Positions 46,621-57,802 of a stretch of 64,000 nt of DNA are shown here, piece by piece. Within the stretch, counting starts at the first letter, position 1. Every line of letters begins with the position of its first letter. The stretch spans positions 423,322,200 through 423,386,199 of the forward strand of contig NC_133658.1 in assembly GCF_037893015.1 (NCBI RefSeq). Direction: 5' to 3'. The translations under genes and the position numbers were made by a program. The notes beneath the pieces were generated by a model. The model worked only from the letters and a program-made list of their open reading frames with translations. It was not told the origin of the DNA and searched no databases. The DNA is from Macrotis lagotis. Lineage: Eukaryota; Chordata; Mammalia; Peramelemorphia; Peramelidae.

Positions 46621-46849
46621 TGGGGGTGGTGCTACTTTTTTTTTAAATCTTGTTCCTAGTTTAGTTACATATTCTAGTCTTTACTCTAATGACAAATGGG
46701 ATGGCTTGGATAATTCCGAGTCTCTTAGACTCAGTTTCTTCTTCAAGGAAATATGGGAATTAGATTGCATGATTTCTAAATTTCCCTTTTCAAGCTAAGA
46801 TTCTGGCTTCTTTCACCCCATTGAATTCTAGTTATTTTTCTTCACTTTA

Positions 46850-47350
46850 TTAGCTATGGGGGATTCCCTTATCCCTTCCCCACAAATGCTAACCTTGCCA
46901 CTATCGCTCCAAGAGATGTAGCTGTAATAGCCTGGCGGTATATCGAGTACAACTTTGAAGGAATCTTAAGGCATCCTCTGTCTGCGGTTTCCAAAGCTCC
47001 ACCAATGTGGAGACTGGCACACTTAAAGAAAGCAATGGCTCCCTTCACAGCGTCATTTTCAGGAGCAGGCCTTCGTTGGCTGGCTTCCTTACAGACACTC
47101 TCCCCTCCCCGCCCCCACGCTACTTTCTCAAAGCCACTCCATTTTTAATGAGCATTTAAACAATTACTCCTCCTTATTATGCTAGTTACTCTAATAATAC
47201 CAATAAAGGTATCCTTGATGCTCAATAAAAAACACACCTTTAACTGAATTATTATTAAATTAAAACCCCGTAATTGAGAGCACTGGTTAACAAGTGTTCT
47301 CACAAGACCAGCTAAGGGCATTTCAAGCCAGGTGAAGATTTAGTGAATTA
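46850..47350. promoter_or_regulatory. Candidate intronic regulatory element
   Basis: A repeat-free block with many homeodomain-type TAAT cores (TTTAATGAGC, CAATTACTCC, TAATAATACC, GTAATTGAGAG) and an E-box CAGGTG at 47329-47334. This composition is typical of deeply conserved developmental enhancers, but conservation is inferred and not shown. Confidence 0.35.
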
Positions 47351-47358
47351 CAGGGAAT

Positions 47359-47372
47359 GGGGGGGGGGGGGG
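47359..47372 (+). repeat. 14-base G homopolymer
   Basis: Uninterrupted G run followed by CGGTGAGCC. Confidence 0.9.
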
Positions 47373-47679
47373 CGGTGAGCCACACAGGGGCTGAAGGGAT
47401 CAGAATGTCTGCTTCATTTAAGGGAGAATCTTGTTCTAATCACTAGAATGGGCCCTTAGAGTGTGGGGTCATTGTCCCTACACTCACAGATGCCACCTAA
47501 TGACCTTTGTCACCTGTCTTCCTCTCAGCAGACCATCTGCTAAAAAAGAAACCACTTGGAAACATTCTTCCCAACTCACAACATATAGACCATTTTCATG
47601 CAAATCAATCTTTTGTTAGAGGGAAAGTGTCCAGGAATTTAATTTGTCTCTGTAAGCTTAAGAAGCATCTACTAATCTA

Positions 47680-47830
47680 CAATGCTAAAGCCATGGGGAT
47701 GAAAAAACAAAAACCAGTGCCTGCCCTCAAGGGATTTACATTCCATTCTACAGAAAATATATTCAAAGTGATTTCAGAGAAGGGGAAAAACACTAAGAAA
47801 AACCGGTGTCATTTAAGTTGGGGTGGGGGT
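47680..47830 (-). mobile_element. MIR/MAR-related fragment
   Basis: CAGTGCCTGCCCTCAAGGGA and TTTACATTCCATTCTACAG match the conserved middle of the family. Confidence 0.5.
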
Positions 47831-47846
47831 GGGGGTGGGGGTGGGG
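47819..47846 (+). repeat. (GGGGTG)n repeat with quadruplex potential
   Basis: Five GGGG-type blocks separated by single T residues, each on the plus strand. Confidence 0.9.
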
Positions 47847-47989
47847 CACCTGATATTGAAGCTCCAGAATGGGACAAGGGTTGGAAAATCCCATTTAGCA
47901 GAAGGATATCTTCTTTCATTGGGTTCCAACCAATCTTTCTATACTCCCATCCATTCTTTGACATCCATTTTCCATCTCCCACCTAGGGA

Positions 47990-48160
47990 CAGTCCTTCAC
48001 ACACTTTTTCCATTCTTGGAATGCTCTCTCCAACATGTTTCTGCATCCCTGAATATTTCACTTTATTCAAAACTCAGTTCAGGGACCAGTTCCTACATAA
48101 AGATATTGTTCTGAAGGTAGCTGTTTCTCTCCTTCAATTAGTTTATATTTACTAATCTGA
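47990..48160 (+). mobile_element. L2 LINE internal 3' fragment
   Basis: CATTCTTGGAATGCTCTCTCC, AAAACTCAGTTCAGGGACCA and CTGAAGGTAGCTGTTTCTCT follow the L2 order. Confidence 0.65.
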
Positions 48161-48340
48161 GTAATAGTTGATATAATGAATGAATTAATGTATTAATGAA
48201 AAAACCTTTATCAATCTTTTACTATTGCCAACCACTGTGCAAAATTCTGGGAAGGTATATAGAAAAGTCAAGACAGTTTCTGATCTTAAGGAGCTCAAAA
48301 ATTAGGGGAGATAACATATACAAACTATCCCAAAAATCTT
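48160..48340 (-). mobile_element. MIR/MAR-related element
   Basis: GCCAACCACTGTGCAAAATT, CTGGGAAGGTATATAGAAAA and CTGATCTTAAGGAGCTCAAA. Confidence 0.55.
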
Positions 48341-48869
48341 AGAGGATTTTTAAGCTTCTGAGGCTTAAATTAAAATTGAATTAAAAGCAAATAAGATTTA
48401 CAACTGCACCAAGAATTATGAGATGCTCAGTGTAAGAATTTGGTCACAGGATGATGAATGGAAAGGCCCTAGAAGCCCTCATGGTACAAAGGAAATTCAG
48501 ATGGCTCCTTATTCCCCACTAAATTGTAAATATCATAGGCAAAGTAGGGATTATAATTTCTGCCTCATATACATACCTCAAAGGACTGTTATAAAACACT
48601 GCTATAGAAAGGTGAATTCTTATTTTTAATAATACTTCTACAATCTAAATTACAGGGTTATTTTGAAAAAAGTACCCTAAATTTAAAAAAGTAAACCTAC
48701 AGAAAAGTGAACTATTATTATTATTATATTGCCATGAGTTCTCATAAATAAATTAATTTTCATAAATATATTTAAGTTTTCCAATAAGAATCCAGGTTCA
48801 GTCCAAACTGAGGGCATAATGTGCTAATTATTTTCTCATGCCATGGATAGTAATCACTGTATACTCTTT

Positions 48870-48985
48870 ATCTTCTACAAATATTCATTGAAAGACTATT
48901 TTATATGCAGCATACTAAGATTAGAGGTGAAAGAAGAGAAGAAAATAGATCCTCAGGAGGTTTATAGTCTAGAATCTAGATTTTA
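48870..48985 (-). mobile_element. MIR/MAR-related fragment
   Basis: CAAATATTCATTGAAAGACT, TTATATGCAGCATACTAAGA and CTCAGGAGGTTTATAGTCTA. Confidence 0.5.
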
Positions 48986-49269
48986 CTGTTTTTAAAGATG
49001 TAAAGACCACTTTTCACTCCTTGGTCAGATTTGGCCAAGGCAATGGTTTGCTGACCTCTAGTCTGAATGGTTGGTATACATACATGTATACTTTCATATA
49101 AAAATGAGAAAAGCAATAATAAAAGATACCACAAAATATTCCAGATGAATGATACAAGTTATGAAGTTAAAAGGAGATTATGGAAATATGTTTTGCATGA
49201 TTTCACATGTATAATTGATATTACATTTCTTGCCTTCTCAATGGGAGAATTCATAGAGAGAATTCATAA

Positions 49270-49425
49270 CTAATTTTTAAAACTAATATTTATTTTAAGA
49301 ATATAAATATATATTTATTACAAAATAAATATACTTTATATATCATATATAAACATATAATAAAATATTTTATTATATATAAATTATAAAATAATATAAA
49401 ATTATAATATATGCAATTTTTTTAA
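49270..49425. repeat. AT-rich low-complexity tract
   Basis: About 150 bases of near-pure A/T with ATATAT and TATAAA repeats. Confidence 0.85.
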
Positions 49426-50171
49426 AGGACAGATAATTGGGAATACAAGCAACACAAAGAATAGCTTCAATGAGGAGGCTAAGATTTGATGGGTCAGATA
49501 ACAATAGGGACAAAAGAGAGAACATTCAGAAAAGCAGGGGGAAGGTAGGAGGAAGGTAGGGAATTTCAGTTATAAGTACATGAGGCATGTTTGTGATTAT
49601 AGGGAACAGACACTGGTTAAAGTAGAAGGATGTGTAGGGACATAGCAGAAAATATGGATGAAAAATTTAGAGAAGCTAAGGAAAAGAAACCTGCATAAAT
49701 GTTCAAAACTGTGTTAACTAAAAGTATAGCTTCAAGTCCAAGAGCAAGGTTAGAATCGAAGATATTAGATCCAATTTCTTGTTTCCAGTCATTTCTTATA
49801 CACATACATACACTCCTGTCTCTGTCTCAACGAAATTTAGAAGTGAATTTGCTCCTATTAAAAGATCAGTATTGAACTGAGCATTAAGAGGAAATAATAA
49901 AATGATAGTTCTTTAGAAATACCAAGCCATTATATGTGAGCACAGTCTTAGAGGGATGACAAGCAGCACTTTTCTTTCGATTCAATGAACTTAGGCTTCA
50001 CCATTCACACTGTCAAGGAAGGATTGGAAATATAAGGTTATTTTTGATAGAGGGGCTAGGGAAATGAGTTCCAGAGAAGAGACCATTACCATTTTGCCAA
50101 TGCAACTGGCCAAAAAAATATGAACCTTTCATATCTACAACCTTTCCTCTAATATCCCTGGGAAAAGATGA

Positions 50172-50440
50172 TGTTTGTCTTTCTTTATCAAAGAAAACCA
50201 TGATATCAAGGAGGTGATGCCATGACAAGCACATGAACTGGATTTCAATGAGGGGGATGTTGCATCCAGAACCATCCAGGTTCAGTGGTCAGATATGAAT
50301 TAGGATGGCTGGAGATGACCCTGGATGTGAGGCAATCAGGGTTAAGTGACTTGCCCAAGGTCACACACTTACCAAGAGTCAGGTGTCTGAGGCCAGATTT
50401 CAACTTCAGACCATCTGACCGCTCTGCCACCTAGCTGCCC
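50172..50440 (-). mobile_element. Second copy of the composite marsupial SINE
   Basis: The reverse complement shares the same body order as 26537-26880: the plus strand reads TTGTCTTTCTTTATCAAAGA, GGTGATGCCATGACAAGCAC, then GTCACACACTTACCAAGAGT and the end GCCACCTAGCTGCCC. I saw no clear target-site duplication. Confidence 0.8.
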
Positions 50441-50689
50441 ATTGAAGTTGGACTAATTCCACCTTTGCTGCTTAATTTGCTGTGTGATTTCAAGTGAGGG
50501 CCTTTCTTCCCTGGATCTAGATGATGATGATGGACAGAGGGTGAGTCTGCCTGTTTGTTCCAGCTTTAATCCTAAAATGATTGTAAATAAAGGGACCACT
50601 ATATAAATTAAACTTTGTAGACCATGGGCTTCCCCTCTGACACTTAAGTATCTCCCACCCATCTAAGTACAAAACCTCCTTGCTTCATG

Positions 50690-51095
50690 ATCTCTCTTTC
50701 CATTCTGGTTGTTGGTTAATCTCCTACTACTCACTTCATGCATCCAGTGCCTCAGTCATTGTAATCCCAACTTGGGCCATGCTTTCTCACCTCTATACCT
50801 TTGCCTGTTCTGTGTGCCTCTACATGTGGAAAGCCATTCCCTTTCACCTTCACTGACTGAAATCTTTCTCCAAGGCCTAATTCAGGAGGTACCACTTCCA
50901 TTATGCCTCCTGTTAGGAACACTATCCTCTCCTTCCATTAACTCTATAGCACTTTGTTGATACTTCTCTTATTGCACCCTTGAATTCTATTTTAAAACAT
51001 ATCCACCTGTAAACTTGTCTTATCCCTTTCAGTCAATAATTCCCCTCCATAAGGGCAGGTACTGTGTCTTAGTCTTTGTAGCATTCCCAGTGGAA
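50690..51095 (+). mobile_element. L2 LINE 3' part
   Basis: A long L2 match by eye: GCCATGCTTTCTCACCTCTA, CTTTGCCTGTTCTGTGTGCC, CTCCAAGGCCTAATTCAGG, TATAGCACTTTGTTGATAC and AGGGCAGGTACTGTGTCTTA. Confidence 0.8.
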
Positions 51096-51099
51096 TAAA

Positions 51100-51330
51100 A
51101 TTAACCAAGTAATGAAAATGATAATTCTAAAACACTTTACAATTCACAAAGTACCTCACTCATATCAAATTATGAAGTAGGTCATATTATTATCCTCAAT
51201 TTACACAGGAGGAAACTGAGGTTCAGAAAAAAGAAATGACTTGCAAAGTAAGTTATCATAACTAGGACGTAAACCTAGAAATTTTAAATACCATTTTAGG
51301 TTTCTCTTCACTACATGCTGCTTCACATTC
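51100..51330 (-). mobile_element. MIR
   Basis: AAAACACTTTACAATTCACA, TATTATTATCCTCAATTTAC, GGAGGAAACTGAGGTTCAGA and ACTACATGCTGC in antisense MIR order. Confidence 0.7.
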
Positions 51331-51719
51331 AGGTTTAAAATCAGAGAAAACTTTGTTATATTTTGTCAATGACCCTCCATATGTTTTAACAAAAAGCACC
51401 AAAAAGATCTACAAAGGCTCTTATGTTTCTACCATTTACAATCATGAATTTATCCTGGGTCCTGTATAAACACTACATTTTTATATTGCAAAGAGCTTTA
51501 TTTAGGTTAAGAGAAAAAAAGAACTAATTTAAGTTAAGAGATTAAGCATGGATATTTCTTTTCCCCAAAAATGAAATGATCAGGTCTGAGGAAAGTCCCA
51601 GATTCATTTAGGAATCTGTTCCTTTTGCTGGTGTGACACCCTTTATGCAAAAGAAGAAGCAGTTACATGTGGGCAATCTAATCATATCAGAAATGATCTT
51701 TGTCTTCCAATAACATTCA

Positions 51720-51880
51720 CAGCATTGTATTTATCCCCCTGGTACATATTTGGTCTATAATCTATTATAATTATTTGTCTATGTTATCTACTGGCATGCC
51801 AATTTTTTGAGGGCAAAACTATCTTTTTCATTTCTTTTAATCCTTCAAAGGGCAAAGTGTAAAGTCATGCACAGAAGAAT
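51720..51880 (+). mobile_element. L2 LINE fragment
   Basis: TTATAATTATTTGTCTATG and TTTTGAGGGCAAAACTATCT resemble the L2 end region. Divergent. Confidence 0.45.
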
Positions 51881-51939
51881 CTTTGAAAATACAAAATGAA
51901 TGAAAGCATATATAAGAAAACAAAATCTTAAAAAGTGAA

Positions 51940-52265
51940 GGAGTTTTAGAATTCTAATAATAAAACAGCTGGCATTTATAAATTTTTTAATATACATTGC
52001 TCTCAAAAATCCTGCGAGTTATTATTAACCCTATTTTGCAGAGAAACTGAGGCCTGTCCACAAAGTTAATAAGGTATCAAAGGTAAGATCTGAATCCAGG
52101 TTTCTAGTGTATTTATATCAAAGCTATGAGGGACCTTATAATCATAGAATCTCAATTTTTTAACATAAAATGCAAGAACTTGAAGGACCCTAGAAATCAT
52201 CTAATCCAATGCTAGTATCCTATAAATGAAGAAACTGAGGTCTAATTAGGGAAGATCTCTATTTA
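51940..52265 (-). mobile_element. Two adjacent MIR copies
   Basis: First copy: GCATTTATAAATTTTTTAAT, CAGAGAAACTGAGGCCTGTC, TCTGAATCCAGGTTTCTAGT. Second copy from about 52160: AACTTGAAGGACCCTAGAAA, AATGAAGAAACTGAGGTCTA. Confidence 0.6.
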
Positions 52266-52944
52266 AAGGAAGCCTGAGATGATTCTTTTTTGTAGAGCAT
52301 ATAAACATTGTTTAATTATGATTTCCTTAAGTTTGAATTTAGTAGAATGTCTGTGAGTGCCACATCAGTTAGAGATTTGCCTTTAAAGCAAGGAAATCTT
52401 ACTTCAAGTATAGCCGTTGGCTGATATCATGTGACCCTATGCAAATCATTTAACTTCTAGGCTAAGACTAAATTACTTTAAATCTAAACTAAGTTACCAC
52501 AACCTGCATTTGTAGAAGGAATTTTTTCTTCTGAGAATTCCCTGTAATACAAATAAAAAAAAGTCGCAGGTTTTGCCCTAAACCAATTAGTGAGTAAAGT
52601 GAAGAATGAAAATCAAGGTTGGTGAAAATGATTTTCCTGTCCCTATTAGTGATATATGAAATGGAAAAATAACTTGGACATCAAGCCTTGATTCCATCCT
52701 CTACTACCCATATTATGTTGGAGAAATGCCTCTATCTCCCTCAGCTTCATTCAGCTTCTTTCATCTGTAAAGAAGGGTAACAATATTACACATGACCTAT
52801 ATCATTGTTTTTTAAAAAGTAAAGCACTATAATAATAATCAAAATGAAGGTGTACTTCAAATTTAATCTGTAATATTCTTGCTCCTGACTGAAGGGCCTT
52901 CTCCCAAGCAGAGACTGCCAACTGGGCGATTTTTGCTGCTGTCT

Positions 52945-53060
52945 TATTTATGCATTATTTTTGACTGGGGTAACTATCTACTCTTTGTATTCCTAATACT
53001 TACTACACTGACTGGCACATGGTAGATTCTTAATAAATTTTGTTGATTGATTGGTATCTA
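52945..53060 (+). mobile_element. L2 LINE 3' end
   Basis: CTTTGTATTCCTAATACTTAC, CTGACTGGCACATGGTAGAT and CTTAATAAATTTTGTTGATTG match the L2 tail. Confidence 0.7.
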
Positions 53061-53464
53061 CTCTATTCAGCTTCAGATAGGACTTCAATAAGAATGCACT
53101 GATTTTCCAAGACAAAGGGATTAGACAACTGGTCTACTACCTTCCAAGGTGCTTAATTTTTTTAACAGCAATAGAATGTCCTTCTTCATTCAGATTCCCA
53201 GTATAAGGAGAGTTTTAGTCCTTTTACACAGGAAAAGAAAAGACTTTAAAAATGGAAGCCATTTGACAACTCAGGCCAAGGGACTGACTTGACATTTATC
53301 TTGCATCAACATTATACATTAATGTGACTTAATGTAATGTTGATGATAGCCTTTATTTAAGGTATACTTAAAGACACAGGCCATATATACAAACCTTATC
53401 TGATGACCCACTCATACCATATAACATTTAAAATGATGAGAATTGCCACAATTCAATCCAACTC

Positions 53465-53635
53465 TTTTTAATTCAATTTGGCACAGTGTAGTGCAGTCAG
53501 AGGACCTCAGACTGGATCTGCTATTTACTTAATATTTGTTTGACTTTAAAGCAAATCTCTTGAAATTTCTGAACCTTTTGTTTCTTCATCTGTAAAATGA
53601 TCTCAAAAGTTCCTTTCAGCTCTAAGCCCTACAAA
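53465..53635 (+). mobile_element. MIR
   Basis: GTAGTGCAGTCAGAGGACCT, TTTCTTCATCTGTAAAATGA and CCTTTCAGCTCTAAGCCCTA. Confidence 0.6.
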
Positions 53636-53639
53636 TCAA

Positions 53640-53790
53640 CTCAACAAACATGTATTCAGTACCTAATGTTATACTTTCACACAATAATATGACTGAGGGA
53701 GGGGGCCAGGACGAGGGGGAGAATGCAATGTTTATATAAGACATGATCCCTGCTTCCATGAGGCTCACAGATTAGAACCCTATACTGATT
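53640..53790 (-). mobile_element. MIR/MAR-related fragment
   Basis: CATGTATTCAGTACCTAATG, ATGATCCCTGCTTCCATGAG and CTCACAGATTAGAACC. Confidence 0.5.
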
Positions 53791-54329
53791 AGATGAATGG
53801 CCACTTAGGAAGTTGTTGGGGTTTTTTTTAGCCCAGATATGACCTGTGCTTTGCTAACTGATGTCAGACTACAAAACCCCAAAGAAGTATAAAGTAGAGC
53901 ACAGGGAGGGGTCAAACGGAAGTAAAGGAGTGAAAAAAAATCCAATATTGAAGAATCGATAACATATGAGCTGACTTCTAAATTACCCTCTCTGTGACAA
54001 GAGTTTCAATTAATTCCACACGTTTGTCATCTAAACACTTTGAGCCTGTGAAATCACTTTCTGCTGAAGTAAGACAGGGTTTAGCCACGGGGTGGTGAAG
54101 CATTACAACCTTGACCTATAGAGGAAGTAGAAATCTTGGGCACAGTCAAGCATCTCTACACAGGTTGCCTCCTTTACCAGGATGAAAAGAGCCTCCATCA
54201 ACCCTACAATGTTCTTATATGCAGCATCCCATTTGGAGTACTCATTAAAAGTCCTATACATTCTTAAAAGATAGATATCTTTCAATTTCTTTTCTTTACA
54301 AATGCATTGGAAATAATGCTGCTTTATTC

Positions 54330-54655
54330 TGAAATAGATCAAACACTGGAAGAGGCAGTGGGATGGAGTGCACTTGCTTTGAAATCAGAAGATCTAGATC
54401 TGAGTTTGGATTCTGAAACTTAATAGATAAATAATAAAGTGACTGTGAAGGTCACTCTAATTAGCACATGCAAAAGAAAAGGCATTTGATTTAGAGGGAG
54501 AAAGGTCCTGGAATCATCTCCTGACTCTGTTATCTATGATCTAAATGACCTGTGCAAAGTCACTTACCCTCTCTAGGCCTCAGTTTCCTTATCTGTAAAA
54601 TGAAGGTTAACATGATAACTTTTGAGGTACCTTCTAGGACTAAATGGGAAAGGAA
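54330..54655 (+). mobile_element. Two MIR copies in tandem order
   Basis: A short head-only piece (GAGGCAGTGGGATGGAGTGC, GATCTGAGTTTGGATTCTG), then a fuller copy: GTGCAAAGTCACTTACCCTC, CTCAGTTTCCTTATCTGTAA. Confidence 0.6.
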
Positions 54656-54900
54656 TATTCATTTATGTGTCTTAGGTACTGTGCTAAGTAACTTGTACAA
54701 TTATTACCTCATTTGATTCTTACAACAACTATGGGAGGCAGTTACTATAATTATTATCCTGTTTCTATAGTTGAGGAAACAAAAGAAAAATGATTTGTCC
54801 AAGGTCACATGGCTAATAAGCATTTGGGGTCTGATTTCAACTAAGGCCTTCTAAACTCTAGACAGAGTGCTCTTCTATCACATACTACCAGCTACCTCTC
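54656..54900 (-). mobile_element. MIR
   Basis: TAGGTACTGTGCTAAGTAAC, CTCATTTGATTCTTACAACA, GTTGAGGAAACAAAAGAAAA, TCCAAGGTCACATGGCTAAT. It abuts an opposite-strand MIR. Confidence 0.7.
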
Positions 54901-54999
54901 AAAATCTCAATTTTTCATCTGTAAAATAAATAGTAAAACTTTCATTACCTCTGACACTCGGTTGTGGTGAGGGAAGTCCTGTGTAGATCAGAAGATGCT

Positions 55000-55210
55000 A
55001 TAATAATTACTGGCACTTACATAATACTGATTGATTGATTGAATGATTTCACTTGATTCCCAGCGTCCTGAGTTGGATATTATGATTTTTTTAAAATAGA
55101 GATGAGGAAACTGCGCTTTAGAGAACTTAATGATTTGTCAGTAGCCACACAGTTGATATCAGAAACAGAATTTGAGCCAGGTCTTTCTCACTCAAAGTCC
55201 AGCAATGACA
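55000..55210 (-). mobile_element. MIR
   Basis: AATAGAGATGAGGAAACTGC, AGTAGCCACACAGTTGATAT and TTTGAGCCAGGTCTTTCTCA. Confidence 0.65.
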
Positions 55211-55334
55211 ATCATATCCCCCTAAAATCTGATAGGTCAATACTTCTCCAATAGTGTTCATGTGTCCTTATGACCTTCTGATATGACAATAAAGATAGAA
55301 ATTTAGTAAAGAAGGTGACGACTGTGTTTGTCAT

Positions 55335-55535
55335 CTAGTAGGCATGATGGATAGAGTGCTGAATCTGGAGTCGGGAAGACCTGAATTCAGATCCAACTTC
55401 AGACCCTGAGTAGACCCTGAGCAAGTTATTTCTTCATCTGCAAAATGGGAATTATAAAGGACATGCCCCACAGAACAATGAGGATCAAATGAGATAATAT
55501 TTGTAAAGTGTTTTAAATTATAAATGCTACCAATT
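55335..55535 (+). mobile_element. MIR
   Basis: GAGTCGGGAAGACCTGAATT, TTCTTCATCTGCAAAATGGG, AATGAGGATCAAATGAGATA and TTGTAAAGTGTTTTAAATTA. Confidence 0.65.
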
Positions 55536-55559
55536 TTCTTTATCTGATGGGAAAATGAG

Positions 55560-57230
55560 GAGTGAATTATTAAATAATCAGTCAAAGGATAGCTTTTCTT
55601 GGGAAAGGAGGAGAGGATGGCCTGCGCCTATGTAGACAGTCTCTGTACAGTGTTTTATTTGAACTGCCTCCTAAGAACCAAAGAAGGTGCCTCATCATAG
55701 TTAATGGATGAAATACTCTTTTTGCTTTAATTCTTTAACAGTGTTGCTTCTTTAAATCCACAAAATCTCCCAGTTCCACCCTAAGAAGTATTGTAAGGGC
55801 TGTAAATCTCATTTTAATAGAATGTACATTTAGCTATGAGGAGATAATTGACGTTATGGAGAGCTTCGATGCTGAATTATATAGGTTATCTAATACAAAG
55901 GGGACTCATTACGGAAGCACTACAAACAAGCAGTAATATATGTATATTGTTCTGAGTGGCGTTATAGCAAAAGTGTTCAGGTCCGCAGGGATTTATAAAA
56001 CACAAGAAAACAGCAGACGTGCACTTGTAAATTTGTTTCATTTGTCTCTGAAGTTAAAGGTTATTCCCTTGTTCTGAATTTGTAATAAAAACATGCTAGG
56101 CTAAGGTTTGTGGAGGATGTTTGAATATTTAAATTGTGTCTAATGATAAGCAATTATGGGGTAGAAACTGGACTTTGCGTCGCGCCGAGCATCAAAGCAT
56201 TTTCCTCCAGGAAATCTATTTCTCTTCGGCGCTTTCTGCCGAGCCGGTTCCCCTAAGGTGTGCGGCGCGCCTCGCCGGTGCCCCGGAGCACCCCGCGGCC
56301 CCGGCCAAGCCGCCGGGCTCGGGAGTCCTTGGGAGCGGGGTTCCGCCGCGCACCTCCTGTGCTCTGACGGCCCCGTAGAGAGATCCTCAAGGGTGGGATG
56401 CTCCGCCCCCCCCCCCCCCCAACCCTAGGGAGCTGTCTTTGAGGGGGCAGGAGAATGATGAGGGAGGGAGGGAAGAGAGAATTTCCCGGCATGGGTCACT
56501 TTTTCCTCCCCCCGCCCCTCCCCTCCCCTCCCCTCCCCCCAGCCCCACCTCGCCCCCCGGGAAAGAGTGGGGAGGGGAACTGGGGATGGAGAAGAGGATG
56601 CAGGACGCGCGGCGGCGCGGCGGAGGAGGCTGCAGATAAGGCGGGCTCCTTCCCGGAGCAGTGCGACAGTCTGTTCAGGTTAACCAACTGCGTTAGAATA
56701 ACTCCAGCCGACTTGTCACCGAGTACAAAAGTCATCAGCGAGTGAATGTTCTTTTCTGCACCGCAATTAAGACGAATCAATACGACGTGCCACAAATGGT
56801 ATTTTACTCTCAATAAGAACCCGGGCTGAGTTTATTCAGAATATTTTAGCGCTTCCCCAGGGGATTTTGGTCCGACGCAGATGGCAAATAAAGTACTCAG
56901 CCTAAGGCTAGAGCACATTATGCTAATTCTAATGTCAGATGTACTTTAATATACAGCTCTATTTAATCACCCCATTATTTCACATTTCCATATGAAAACC
57001 TGCGGCACTTCGGCAGAGCCGTCACTCGGCGACAATGCCAGCTTCCTTCAACCAGAGCTCCCTGCAAAGGAGGGGCGAAGGCTGGTCATTCTCGCCAGTC
57101 ACAATGTTACAGTTTCAAAGTTTCAGCCTTGCCTGCATTTAAAGCGGATCTGCCGGTGCAATTAGCAAATCATTCCCCAAAATGCAGAGACACACCAGGC
57201 ACTCCGGGAGGTGGGACTGGGCCTCGGCCC
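55560..57230. promoter_or_regulatory. Candidate intronic enhancer/internal promoter block with CpG island
   Basis: About 1.7 kb without a recognisable transposon. Its middle (56170-56660) is strongly GC- and CpG-rich (GCGTCGCGCCGAGC, GCGGCGCGCCTCGCCGG), while the shoulders are AT-rich and unique, with a POU-like ATTATGCTAAT at 56917-56927. An intragenic CpG island in a developmental regulator commonly marks a promoter or Polycomb-regulated element. No exon with splice sites was found. Confidence 0.45.
56170..56660. promoter_or_regulatory. CpG island inside the BCL11B intron
   Basis: This is the only CpG-dense segment in the window apart from the BCL11B exon. It includes a 15-base C run (56406-56420) and CCCCTCCCCTCCCCTCCCC (Sp/KLF-type sites) at about 56515-56538. 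Confidence 0.6.
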
Positions 57231-57237
57231 AGCACGC

Positions 57238-57273
57238 ATACATACATGCATGCATGCATGCACACACACACAA
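57238..57273 (+). repeat. (CATA/CATG)n then (CA)n simple repeat
   Basis: CATACATACATGCATGCATG followed by CACACACACA. Confidence 0.9.
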
Positions 57274-57384
57274 TGGCAGGAACATGCAGGCATGGAAGCT
57301 CCCACAAAAGCACGGGCACACTCGGGAACTCGCAGGCACGGAAACATAGAGACACATGAGCGTGTCACCCAGAGACACTGACAT

Positions 57385-57470
57385 TCTGGGGGCAGAAACT
57401 GCTCTTGCTTCTCTTTGTATTCCCAACAGTTAACTTGGTACCCAGCAGGTGCATAATAAGTGTCTAGTGT
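57385..57470 (+). mobile_element. L2 LINE 3' end
   Basis: CTTTGTATTCCCAACAGTTA and CCCAGCAGGTGCATAATAAG match the L2 tail. Confidence 0.6.
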
Positions 57471-57499
57471 TGTCTTTGGCACAGAGATGTACACAGCTA

Positions 57500-57640
57500 A
57501 GGATCCCACAGATCTGGAGCTGGAAGGGATCTTAGAGGTCATCTGATCCAACCCTCTCATTTTACATATGAGGAAACTGAGGCTAAAATGGGGAACTGGG
57601 TAGATGAAGAGCACACATATAGTAAGTGGTAATAAGGGGT
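57500..57640 (-). mobile_element. MIR
   Basis: GGAGCTGGAAGGGATCTTAG, AGGTCATCTGATCCAACCCT, CATATGAGGAAACTGAGGCT. Confidence 0.65.
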
Positions 57641-57669
57641 ACACCTAGGAGAGTTCACACGAAATCCAG

Positions 57670-57755
57670 TATATCACACATAGTCAACCAATATTTTTAA
57701 ATACTTATATGGTAGGCACTATGCTAAGCAGTGGGAATACAAAGAAAGGTAAAAC
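57670..57755 (-). mobile_element. MIR/MAR-related fragment
   Basis: ATGGTAGGCACTATGCTAAG and CAGTGGGAATACAAAGAAAG. Confidence 0.55.
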
Positions 57756-57767
57756 TGAGATCCATAG

Positions 57768-57768
<1 letters not shown>

Positions 57769-57800
<32 letters not shown>
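57769..57800 (+). repeat. (AC)n microsatellite
   Basis: About 16 AC units following ATAGATA. Confidence 0.95.

Positions 57801-57802
<2 letters not shown>

Noticed and set aside
56136-56639. Coding exon in the CpG island (80- and 66-codon frames)
   Set aside because: Frames are short, Pro/Ala/Gly-rich and without plausible splice sites or similarity to BCL11B exon 3. They are best explained by GC content.
57162-57644. 160-codon minus-strand frame
   Set aside because: It runs through a CATG/CA repeat, an L2 tail and a MIR, so it is a chance frame.
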